Below are positions 1 through 5,994 of a DNA stretch of 8,120 bases, in pieces. The first letter of the stretch is position 1, and each line of letters opens with the position of its first letter. A model generated the notes under the pieces. That model did no database searches, was not told the origin of the DNA, and saw nothing but the letters and a program-made list of their open reading frames with translations. The translations under genes were made by a program, and so were the position numbers. Source of the DNA: an uncultured Bacteroidales bacterium (lineage in GTDB: Bacteria; Bacteroidota; Bacteroidia; Bacteroidales; P3); assembly GCA_947176325.1 (NCBI GenBank), contig CAMWQD010000049.1, forward strand, positions 1 through 8,120, read 5' to 3'.

Positions 1-713
1 CGGAGAACTGCCGCATCGTGTTGGCCGGCTCGTATAGGAAAGAGCACTTGCAGATGCTGAACCGTCTTTTCGGGGCGGAGGACTGGAAAGGGGAAAAAGT
101 GGTGTTGCAGGCTACGGCTCCGGTGCGGGAAGCGCCTGCCGGCATGGCCTCGCCGCTTTATGTTACGCAGCGCGGTTCGTTGCAGGAAGCCTTGATGACG
201 GGTATGCGGATTATGCCCGTTTCCGACCCCGGTTTCGCGCCTTTCAAGGTGGTGGATTATATTTTGGGCGGCTATTTCGGCTCGCGTCTGATGCGCAATA
301 TCCGCGAAGACAAAGGCTATACCTACGGCATATCTTCTTTCGTGCTTCCGCTGCGTTTCAGCCCCGTATGGATGATAAGCTCGGAGGTGAAGGGCGGGTG
401 CGCGGACAAGGTGTTGAAGGAAATAGAAAAGGAAATCCGCAAGTTGCGGAAAAAGGAGGTGGACGCGCACGAATTGGAATTGGTGCGTCATGCATATATG
501 GGGGAATTCATGCAGGATCTGGACGGCATTTTCGATATAGCCGAGCGTATGAAATTCTTTCTGTCGGCAGGGGTGGACGCCGATTTCTACCGCAAGCAGG
601 AAGAGGTGCTTTTCTCCATTACACCCTCGCAAATCAAGGACTATGCCGAGCGTTTTCTGAACGTGGAAAATTTCACCACGGTGATAGTGGGCGGAGAAAG
701 GGAGAATGTGTAA
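1..713 (+). CDS. M16-family (insulinase/pitrilysin-like) peptidase, C-terminal part, 5' end outside window
   Basis: The reading frame is open from base 3 to a TAA at 711-713, giving 236 residues of a protein that starts upstream of the window. The clearest family mark is SRLMRNIREDKGYTYG (near bases 285-330). It matches the C-terminal M16 domain segment carrying the conserved Arg and Tyr that help bind substrate in the closed proteolytic chamber. The zinc-binding HxxEH motif belongs to the N-terminal domain and is not visible, so whether this is an active peptidase or a catalytically dead partner subunit cannot be decided here. The visible length fits the second half of a Bacteroidota M16 protein of about 400-450 residues. 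Such proteins usually act in the periplasm or at the envelope. The gene lies 29 bp upstream of a secreted SPOR-domain protein on the same strand, and the two may be co-transcribed. Family assignment is firm; the substrate is unknown. Confidence 0.86.
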   Translation, partial: ENCRIVLAGSYRKEHLQMLNRLFGAEDWKGEKVVLQATAPVREAPAGMASPLYVTQRGSLQEALMTGMRIMPVSDPGFAPFKVVDYILGGYFGSRLMRNIREDKGYTYGISSFVLPLRFSPVWMISSEVKGGCADKVLKEIEKEIRKLRKKEVDAHELELVRHAYMGEFMQDLDGIFDIAERMKFFLSAGVDADFYRKQEEVLFSITPSQIKDYAERFLNVENFTTVIVGGERENV

Positions 714-718
714 ATTTG
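711..718 (+). promoter_or_regulatory. Possible -7 promoter box for the SPOR gene
   Basis: TAAATTTG fits the Bacteroidota -7 pattern TAnnTTTG and overlaps the stop codon of the M16 gene, 24 bp before the SPOR start codon. No TTTG-like -33 element is visible about 20 bp upstream. A six-base-specified pattern also occurs by chance a few times in a window this size, so this is a weak call. If real, the SPOR gene could be transcribed independently of the peptidase. Confidence 0.27.
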
Positions 719-742
719 CATAGGATTTAAAATGGAGAAACC

Positions 743-1231
743 ATGAAAAGAGCGATATGGGCCGTTTTTCTGTGTGCCGTGCTGGCCTCGGGCGTAACTG
801 TCCGTGCCCAGGACATTCCCGTCTCTTTTGCCGACATCGTCCGCTCGGACAAGATAGATACGCTGCTCTACCGGCAGAGCCTTGCGCGAGCCGAGAGTCC
901 GGTTGCGGGCTACCGCGTGCTGATTTTCTCGCAGGGCGGGAACAACTCCAAGGACGCGGCCTTTGAAGAAAAGGAGAGGTTTGAGGAGGCTTTCCCCGAA
1001 AGCAAGGTGTATGTGAGCTTCGAGGAGCCTTATTTCAAGGTGAAGGCGGGAAATTTCATCGACCGCATGCAGGCCGATTTCTTCTTGCGCGAAATCAAGA
1101 TTCTCTATCCTTATGCCTTTATCGTGAAGGACGTGCTCGATGTGAAAGATTATTTGGGATTGGACGGCGGGGAGGAAACGGGTGTGGCAACAAGCGTGGA
1201 GGCCGGGGCGGATGCGGAGGCCGGAAATTAA
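743..1231 (+). CDS. Secreted SPOR-domain protein (peptidoglycan-binding type)
   Basis: This 162-residue protein starts at ATG 743, preceded by GGAG at 734-737. Residues 1-22 form a typical Sec signal peptide: KR near the N-terminus, a hydrophobic core at 4-18, and a likely signal peptidase I site after VRA. There is no lipobox cysteine, so it is probably free in the periplasm. Residues about 56-131 match the Bacteroidota SPOR domain. They run from GYRVLIFSQGG, through a helix rich in E and K, a strand VYVSFEEPYFKVKAGNF, and a second helix, to the final strand AFIVKD. SPOR domains bind peptidoglycan, classically strands stripped of stem peptides at division sites. The last 20 or so residues are a Gly/Ala/Glu tail with no recognisable fold. 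Its neighbour upstream is an M16 peptidase. A role in cell-wall remodelling or division is inferred from the domain only. Confidence 0.85.
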   Translation: MKRAIWAVFLCAVLASGVTVRAQDIPVSFADIVRSDKIDTLLYRQSLARAESPVAGYRVLIFSQGGNNSKDAAFEEKERFEEAFPESKVYVSFEEPYFKVKAGNFIDRMQADFFLREIKILYPYAFIVKDVLDVKDYLGLDGGEETGVATSVEAGADAEAGN

Positions 1232-1233
1232 AA

Positions 1234-1256
1234 AAGACGCGTATGCTGCGCGTCTT
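1234..1256. terminator. Bidirectional intrinsic terminator between the SPOR gene and tRNA-Gln
   Basis: A perfect 8-bp stem (AAGACGCG at 1234-1241 with CGCGTCTT at 1249-1256) encloses a 7-base loop. Read on the minus strand the stem runs into a T-rich tract (TTTTAATTT), an excellent terminator 7 bases after the tRNA-Gln 3' end. Read on the plus strand it begins 2 bases after the SPOR stop codon but is followed only by CTTTA, so it is weaker in that direction. The arrangement ends both convergent transcripts at one site. Confidence 0.8.
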
Positions 1257-1263
1257 CTTTATG

Positions 1264-1334
1264 TTGGCCAACCGGGATTCGAACCCAGAATGACAGAACC
1301 AAAATCTGTAGTGTTACCGTTACACCATTGGCCA
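1264..1334 (-). tRNA. trnQ: tRNA-Gln (anticodon TTG)
   Basis: The 71-nt minus-strand sequence folds into a complete cloverleaf. The acceptor stem is TGGCCAA/TTGGCCA with discriminator A. The D arm is GTGT/ACAC with loop AACGGTA. The anticodon stem ACAGA/TCTGT carries loop TTTTGGT, giving anticodon TTG for CAA codons. The T arm is CTGGG/CCCGG with loop TTCGAAT. The weak U1-A72 first pair is a known identity feature of bacterial tRNA-Gln. The 3' CCA is not encoded (the bases after the discriminator are CAT), so it must be added after transcription. The gene is alone, with its own promoter upstream (1350-1381) and terminator downstream (1234-1256), and it points away from the YfhO gene. Confidence 0.97.
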
Positions 1335-1349
1335 ATCGGAAACAGGGCG

Positions 1350-1381
1350 CAAAGGTAGTTTTTTTTTTGTAAAGCAACAAC
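1350..1381 (-). promoter_or_regulatory. Promoter of tRNA-Gln (Bacteroidota sigma-ABfr type)
   Basis: On the minus strand there is an exact TACCTTTG box at 1350-1357, matching the -7 consensus TAnnTTTG. A GTTG sequence lies at 1378-1381 with a 20-bp spacer, resembling the TTTG -33 element. The -7 box ends 15 bases before the mature tRNA 5' end, a sensible distance. The spacer contains an uninterrupted run of ten A residues (T on the plus strand, 1359-1368). The ten-base sequence GCAAAGGTAG here recurs exactly in front of corA (5885-5894). Confidence 0.72.
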
Positions 1382-1391
1382 TGATAAGAAG

Positions 1392-3827
1392 ATGAACATA
1401 AAAAATTTTCCGTGGAGAAAAGTCCTGCCGCATGTAGGGGCCATTGTGATATGCGCGCTGTTGAGCCTGATTTATTTCGCCCCCGTGGTGTTCGGCGACA
1501 AGGCGATGGGGCAGAGCGACGTATATAGTTGGAGCGGGGCGGGCAACGAGAGCAAGAAATGTCTGGAAGAAACGGGCGAATCCACCGATTGGTCGAACGT
1601 TTGGTTCGGCGGTATGCCCAATATAGGCAGCAAGGGTTATAACATCTACGGGAAAATCTTTCCGAAGGTCGTGATGCCGGGAATGCCGCGGACTACGGCC
1701 GGCATTCTGTTTTTCTACATGATAGGCGTGTATATCCTGCTGTGTGTGCTGGGTTGTTCGCCTTGGGTGGCCTTGATGGGTGCGGCGGCCTACGCGCTCT
1801 CCACCTACAATATCGTGATTATCGACGCCGGCCATGCCAACAAGAGCTGGGCTATGGCCTGCATGGCGCCGATATTGGCGGGCGTGATTCTCAATTTCAG
1901 GGGAAAATATCTGTGGGGCTGTCTGCTCATTTTGATATTCACGGGTATGCACATCATGTATTCCCACCAGCAGATTACCTACTATCTGATGATTATGCTG
2001 GCGGGCATGGCGATTGCCTACGGTGTGCAGGCTCTGCGCGAGAAACAGATGAAACGTTGGCTGTGCGGGGGCTTGCTGTCGGTGGGCATGGCGGTTCTCT
2101 CGCTCCTTCCCTCCTTGGGGGCGTGGCTGGTTACCTACGATTACAGCAAGGACACCATGCGGGGCGGGGCGGTGCTGAAGGAAAACCCGCAGGGAGAGAA
2201 CGAAGGCACGGGCTTGGCCATAGACTACGCCTTCCAGTGGAGCTACGGCAAGGCGGAGAGCTTTACGGCGCTGATTCCGGGCTTCTACGGCGGCAGCAGT
2301 CACTACGCCCTTTCCGAAAATTCGGAAACCTACAAACTGCTCCGTCCGAGCGGACAGGCCGCTTTCGCCAAGAACGCACCTATGTATTGGGGCGACCAGC
2401 CTTTCACGTCCGGACCGGTGTATATGGGGGCCATTATCTGTTTCCTTTTCATTCTCGGCCTGTTTATCGTGAAGGGACCGGACAAGTGGTGGCTGTTGGC
2501 AGTTACCATTCTCTCCTTCATGCTGTCTTGGGGACGGCATTTATCGTGGTTCAACGATTTCCTTTTCTATCATCTGCCGCTCTACAACCGCTTCCGCACG
2601 CCTTCCATGGCTTTGGTGATTGCCGAGCTTTCCATGGTGGTGCTGGCTTGCCTGGCCGTGAAGACGCTGGTGCAGGACGCTTCGCAACGCGATAAGTTCA
2701 AGAAAGACCTTTGGTATGCTTGGGGCATTGCGGGCGGCCTGGCCTTGTTTTTCGCCCTGTTCGGAAAAAGCATGTTCGCTTTCGAGGCCGCTTCCGACGG
2801 CTCCTTCCCCGACTGGCTTGTCGAAGCCTTGCGCGCCGACCGCGCCTCCCTGCTGGCGGGCAACGCCTGGCACGCTTTCCTGTTCATCGCCTTGGCGGCG
2901 GGTTCGCTGTGGCTGTATATGCGCGGAAAGTTGAAGCCCGTGGCGGCGAGTGTTTTGCTGGCGGCTTTCACCATTGTGGATTTGTGGATGATAGACCGCC
3001 ATTATGTGGGCGAGCAGAATTTCTATCCCAAACGCAAGATACGCGCGGTGATACCCTCCGATGCCGACCGCCTGATCTTGCAGGACACCGATCCCAACTA
3101 CCGTGTCTTCAACGCCACCGTCAACACGTTCAACGAAAACGGCACGTCGAATTTCCATAAGTCCATAGGCGGCTACAGCCCCATGAAGATGCGCCGCTAT
3201 CAGGACATCATCGATTTCCATTTCTCGCGGGGCATCAATGTAAAGGTGCTCAATATGCTCAACACGCGCTATTTCATTGTGCCCGACGCTTCGGGGCAAC
3301 CCACGGTGCAGCGCAATGTGGCGGCCTTGGGCAACGCTTGGTTCGTGGACAGCGTGCGTTGGGTGAACAGCCCCGACGAGGAAATCCGCGCCCTCTACGA
3401 TTTCGAACCCGCCCAAACGGCGGTCATCGACAGGGAATGGGCGGAAAAAGTGGGTTCCACGCAGGCCGAATATACGCCCGTTGACCCGGCGGTGGATAAT
3501 GTGAAATTGGTTTATTATCAGCCCAATCACCTCAAATACGAATACACGGCTTCCGCCTCGCGTCCCTTGGTGTTCTCGGAGGTCTACTACAAAACGTGGA
3601 AGGCCTTTGTGGACGGAGATGAGGTGCCGTTGTATAGGGTTGATTACATCTTACGCGGTATCACGGCACCTCAGGGACGGCATACGGTAGAGCTCAAGTG
3701 CCGCAACGAACTCATCGTAAAGAGCGGCATCCTCACGAACATAGGTTCGGGTGTGAATGTGGCCGCCATGCTGCTGATTGTGGCGATGTTGATATTCCGC
3801 GCCTGCCCTCGGAAAAAAGAAGAATAA
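1392..3827 (+). CDS. YfhO-family polytopic membrane protein (putative GT-C-type glycosyltransferase)
   Basis: An 811-residue protein starts at ATG 1392 (AGAAG just upstream; no strong Shine-Dalgarno). A first membrane helix lies at 13-34, followed by a polar loop with GQSDVYSWSG and WFGGMPNIGS. Eleven or twelve further hydrophobic segments lie between about 103 and 534, then a soluble domain at 535-775, then a last helix at about 781-803 and a basic end, RACPRKKEE. The region near 730-768 (YYKTWKAFVDGDEVPLYRVD, then LRGITAPQGRHTVEL) is the hallmark C-terminal segment of YfhO proteins. In Bacillus subtilis and Listeria, YfhO homologues glycosylate lipoteichoic acid from undecaprenyl-phosphate sugars. 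Bacteroidota lack lipoteichoic acid, so the acceptor here is unknown. The GT2 gene 6 bp downstream is a plausible partner that makes the lipid-linked sugar or acts in the same pathway. Family firm, function inferred. Confidence 0.9.
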   Translation: MNIKNFPWRKVLPHVGAIVICALLSLIYFAPVVFGDKAMGQSDVYSWSGAGNESKKCLEETGESTDWSNVWFGGMPNIGSKGYNIYGKIFPKVVMPGMPRTTAGILFFYMIGVYILLCVLGCSPWVALMGAAAYALSTYNIVIIDAGHANKSWAMACMAPILAGVILNFRGKYLWGCLLILIFTGMHIMYSHQQITYYLMIMLAGMAIAYGVQALREKQMKRWLCGGLLSVGMAVLSLLPSLGAWLVTYDYSKDTMRGGAVLKENPQGENEGTGLAIDYAFQWSYGKAESFTALIPGFYGGSSHYALSENSETYKLLRPSGQAAFAKNAPMYWGDQPFTSGPVYMGAIICFLFILGLFIVKGPDKWWLLAVTILSFMLSWGRHLSWFNDFLFYHLPLYNRFRTPSMALVIAELSMVVLACLAVKTLVQDASQRDKFKKDLWYAWGIAGGLALFFALFGKSMFAFEAASDGSFPDWLVEALRADRASLLAGNAWHAFLFIALAAGSLWLYMRGKLKPVAASVLLAAFTIVDLWMIDRHYVGEQNFYPKRKIRAVIPSDADRLILQDTDPNYRVFNATVNTFNENGTSNFHKSIGGYSPMKMRRYQDIIDFHFSRGINVKVLNMLNTRYFIVPDASGQPTVQRNVAALGNAWFVDSVRWVNSPDEEIRALYDFEPAQTAVIDREWAEKVGSTQAEYTPVDPAVDNVKLVYYQPNHLKYEYTASASRPLVFSEVYYKTWKAFVDGDEVPLYRVDYILRGITAPQGRHTVELKCRNELIVKSGILTNIGSGVNVAAMLLIVAMLIFRACPRKKEE

Positions 3828-3833
3828 AGCCTT

Positions 3834-4832
3834 ATGAAATTTTCAGTCATCATTCCCGTATACAACCGGCCCGACGAAATGGCCGAAATGATGGAAAGTC
3901 TCGCCGCGCAGACCGAAAAGAATTTCGAAGTGGTGGTGGTGGAAGACGGTTCCACCTTGCCCTGCCGCGAGGAAGTGGAAAAATATGCGTCCGTACTCGA
4001 GACGGCCTATTATTTCAAGCCCAACACCGGGCGCAGCCACACCCGCAACTACGGCATGGAGAAAGCCACGGGCGATTATTTCCTCTTTTTCGATTCGGAC
4101 TGCATTCTGCCGAGCGGATACATGCACGAACTGAACCGTTGCCTGCAGGAAAACTATGTGGACTGCTTCGGCGGCCCCGACAGCGCGCTGCCCACCTTCA
4201 CCCCCATGCAGAAGGCGGTGAACTTCGCCATGACCTCCTTCCTCACCACGGGCGGCATACGCGGCAGCGGCAAGGTACACATGGAGAAATTTCACCCGCG
4301 CTCGTTCAACATGGGCTTCTCGCGGGCCGTTTACGAAAAGGTGGGGGGCTTCAAGGATATGTTCGGCGAAGACATAGACCTGAGCATCCGCATTCGGGAA
4401 GCGGGATTTTCCATGACCCTCTATCCCTCGGTTTCGGTGTGTCACAAACGCCGTGTCAACCTTAAGAAATTCTTTCGACAGGTGTATAATTTCGGGCAGG
4501 CGCGCATCTTCCTGTTCCGTCTGCACCCGGGCTCGCTCAAGGCGGTGCATGCCCTGCCGGCACTGTTCGTGTTGGGCGAGGCGGCCTTAGTGGTGCTGGC
4601 TATCGTTCACACACCCTATTGGCTGTTGCTCTTGGCGCTCTACGCCTTGATGCTCTTCACCGCTTCGCTTTTCAAGAACAAATCGCTCAAAATAGCCTTG
4701 CTTTCGGTGGTTACAGGCTTCATCCAGCTCAACGGATATGGCTGTGGCTTCCTCAAAGCCTTCTGGAACAAGGTACTCTTGCGGAAAGATTTGGAAAAGG
4801 GAGAGGAACTCAAGAAACAATACAACAAATAG
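3834..4832 (+). CDS. Family 2 glycosyltransferase with C-terminal membrane segments
   Basis: The protein has 332 residues. The N-terminal GT-A domain begins FSVIIPVYNRPDE, with the nucleotide-binding EDGS at 37-40, NTGRSHTRNYG at 64-74, and the metal-binding DxD motif as DSD at 87-89 (FLFFDSDC). The acceptor-site acidic pair ED lies at 179-180 in FGEDIDLSIRIREAG. All usual catalytic residues are present. Residues about 238-260, 262-281 and 286-305 are hydrophobic and probably anchor the enzyme in the inner membrane, with the catalytic domain in the cytoplasm. The start ATG lies 6 bp after the YfhO stop with no clear ribosome binding site of its own, which suggests translational coupling. It transfers a sugar from a nucleotide sugar to an unknown acceptor, perhaps polyprenyl phosphate or an envelope glycan. 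It converges on corA with 20 bp between stop codons. Confidence 0.94.
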   Translation: MKFSVIIPVYNRPDEMAEMMESLAAQTEKNFEVVVVEDGSTLPCREEVEKYASVLETAYYFKPNTGRSHTRNYGMEKATGDYFLFFDSDCILPSGYMHELNRCLQENYVDCFGGPDSALPTFTPMQKAVNFAMTSFLTTGGIRGSGKVHMEKFHPRSFNMGFSRAVYEKVGGFKDMFGEDIDLSIRIREAGFSMTLYPSVSVCHKRRVNLKKFFRQVYNFGQARIFLFRLHPGSLKAVHALPALFVLGEAALVVLAIVHTPYWLLLLALYALMLFTASLFKNKSLKIALLSVVTGFIQLNGYGCGFLKAFWNKVLLRKDLEKGEELKKQYNK

Positions 4833-4852
4833 GTGGTTCCCAACGGGCACGC

Positions 4853-5773
4853 CTACATCCACTTGCGTTTCTTCGCGTAGAAGATGAAGGCGATGATGAA
4901 GCAGAACATGAAGCCGATGACGCCCCAGAAGAGCCATTTCCATTCGGCCAGGGGCAGGTTCATGTTCATTCCGTAGAGCCCCGTGATAAAGGTGAGAGGC
5001 AGGAAGAGGGTGGAAATGAACGTCATGATCTTCATCACCTCGTTGATGCGGTTGGTCTGCATGGAGTCGAAGGTTTTGGAAAGGCCTTCGATCAATTCGC
5101 CGTGGTCTTCCACCATATCCCACATCTTCTGATAGTAGTCGAGGATATTGCCCCAATAGTCGTCCATGAAGTCGCCGCTCTGCGAGAAACCCTTTATGGA
5201 GCCCGATTCGAATTTGTGGAACAGACGCAGCTGAGGTTTAAAAATCGTGTTCAGCAGGATGATGTTGCGCCGCGTCACCGAGATGTTCTCGATGGTGTCC
5301 TCGGCGCGTTTGCCGAACAATTGGCGGTTGATGTTGTCGATAGTGGCCCCGATGCGCAGCAGAAGCGAATAGGAGTCTACCATGAGGCGGTTGAGAATCG
5401 TGTAGAGCAAGGCGTCGGAACTCGACTTGACGAAGTCGTCCACACTCTCGGGCCGCTTTTCGGTTTGGTCGAAGAACGAGCGCAAGGCCCACTGCCCCTG
5501 CGTGATGGTGATGATGTAGTTCTCTCCCCAAAAAATCTTGGCCTCGCGGATACGCAGCACTTTCTGCTGATTGTCCACAAAGCCCGGAAAATGCAGGATA
5601 AGGAAGTTGTAGTCGTCGTAGATGTCTATCTTGGGACGTTGGTTGGTACTGAGGCAGTCTTCAATATCCAAAGGGTGGAAATGGAAGTTTTCTTCCAAAA
5701 ATTCCAGATCTTCTTCCGTAGGATTCTGTATGTGGTGCCACTTGATGGCGCCGAAGTCGATGGTTTCGATCAT
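4853..5773 (-). CDS. corA: CorA-family magnesium/divalent cation channel
   Basis: The protein has 306 residues. The N-terminal two thirds form the cytoplasmic alpha/beta and long-helix region (for example HPLDIEDCLS near 33-42 and the helix through SSSDALLYTILNRLMVDSY near 117-135). Two membrane helices follow at about 247-267 and 280-299. The signature YGMN of CorA lies at 267-270 at the end of the first helix, where it forms the selectivity filter of the homopentamer, and the protein ends in the usual basic tail KKRKWM. I chose ATG at 5773 because AAAGGA stands at a good distance upstream and the family homology begins there. The frame stays open upstream to a TTG at 5860, but those 29 residues do not look like CorA and overlap the structured leader. 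It imports Mg2+, and possibly Co2+ or Ni2+, across the inner membrane. The gene is divergent from ribBA. Confidence 0.94.
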   Translation of the reverse strand: MIETIDFGAIKWHHIQNPTEEDLEFLEENFHFHPLDIEDCLSTNQRPKIDIYDDYNFLILHFPGFVDNQQKVLRIREAKIFWGENYIITITQGQWALRSFFDQTEKRPESVDDFVKSSSDALLYTILNRLMVDSYSLLLRIGATIDNINRQLFGKRAEDTIENISVTRRNIILLNTIFKPQLRLFHKFESGSIKGFSQSGDFMDDYWGNILDYYQKMWDMVEDHGELIEGLSKTFDSMQTNRINEVMKIMTFISTLFLPLTFITGLYGMNMNLPLAEWKWLFWGVIGFMFCFIIAFIFYAKKRKWM

Positions 5774-5828
5774 GACGTTTTTTCCTTTGGATGTTTGACT
5801 GAATTCGACTACATGCCGGTAAATCTGT

Positions 5829-5860
5829 TTGGCGCCAAGGCCGGGCGGAGTGTCCGCCAA
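5829..5860 (-). promoter_or_regulatory. GC-rich structured segment in the corA 5' leader with two competing pairings
   Basis: If transcription starts just after the TACCTTTG box at 5886-5893, corA has a leader of about 105 nt. Within it, 5853-5858 pairs with 5844-5849 as a perfect 6-bp hairpin with a 3-base loop (GGCGGA/TCCGCC). Next to it, 5829-5838 is a perfect palindrome, TTGGCGCCAA. The TTGGCG at 5855-5860 can pair either with the hairpin partner or with the CGCCAA half of the palindrome, so the two folds exclude each other. Control of corA by this element is inference. It does not match any Mg2+ riboswitch I know. Confidence 0.35.
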
Positions 5861-5885
5861 GTCCGCGGCGCGGTTTCAACGCCTG

Positions 5886-5893
5886 CAAAGGTA
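5886..5893 (-). promoter_or_regulatory. -7 promoter box for corA
   Basis: The minus strand reads TACCTTTG, an exact fit to TAnnTTTG, identical to the tRNA-Gln box and flanked by the same bases (CTACCTTTGC). It lies 112 bp before the corA start codon. The upstream sequence is very A/T-rich (5895-5912), but no clear TTTG -33 element is seen at the expected distance. Confidence 0.55.
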
Positions 5894-5914
5894 GAGAAAA
5901 AATCTAAAAAATGT

Positions 5915-5922
5915 TACCTTTG
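5915..5922 (+). promoter_or_regulatory. -7 promoter box for ribBA
   Basis: TACCTTTG on the plus strand fits TAnnTTTG and lies 72 bp before the ribBA start. It is the mirror image of the corA box, with 21 bp between the two. No good -33 TTTG is visible; its expected place overlaps the corA box. The resulting leader of roughly 65-70 nt is too short for, and does not resemble, an FMN riboswitch. Confidence 0.55.
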
Positions 5923-5994
5923 TCCGTTTGGGCGAAAACAGACCGTGCCGGGAGGGACGGAGAGGTTTTGAAGCTCAAGTAAATATTTGAAGAA

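Noticed and set aside
1320..2540. A 406-codon minus-strand open frame across the YfhO gene and the tRNA
   Set aside because: It covers part of the tRNA and the real gene's 5' half, and its translation is low-complexity His/Arg/Gln-rich shadow sequence.
3931..3942. Short run of repeated GTG triplets
   Set aside because: It encodes the hydrophobic strand VVVV before the EDGS motif of the GT2 fold, which is normal for the family.
5774..5860. Upstream extension of corA to a TTG at 5860 (335 residues)
   Set aside because: The extra 29 residues do not resemble CorA. The ATG at 5773 has a good AAAGGA upstream, and the extension would overlap the structured leader.
4619..5971. A 450-codon plus-strand open frame lying across corA
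   Set aside because: It is antisense to a clear CorA gene and overlaps the end of the GT2 gene. Its translation is rich in Val, His, Arg and Gln with no family motifs, as expected for the complement of a GC-rich gene.
5923..5994. Possible FMN riboswitch before ribBA
   Set aside because: The leader is only about 70 nt, and none of the conserved FMN aptamer segments is present.
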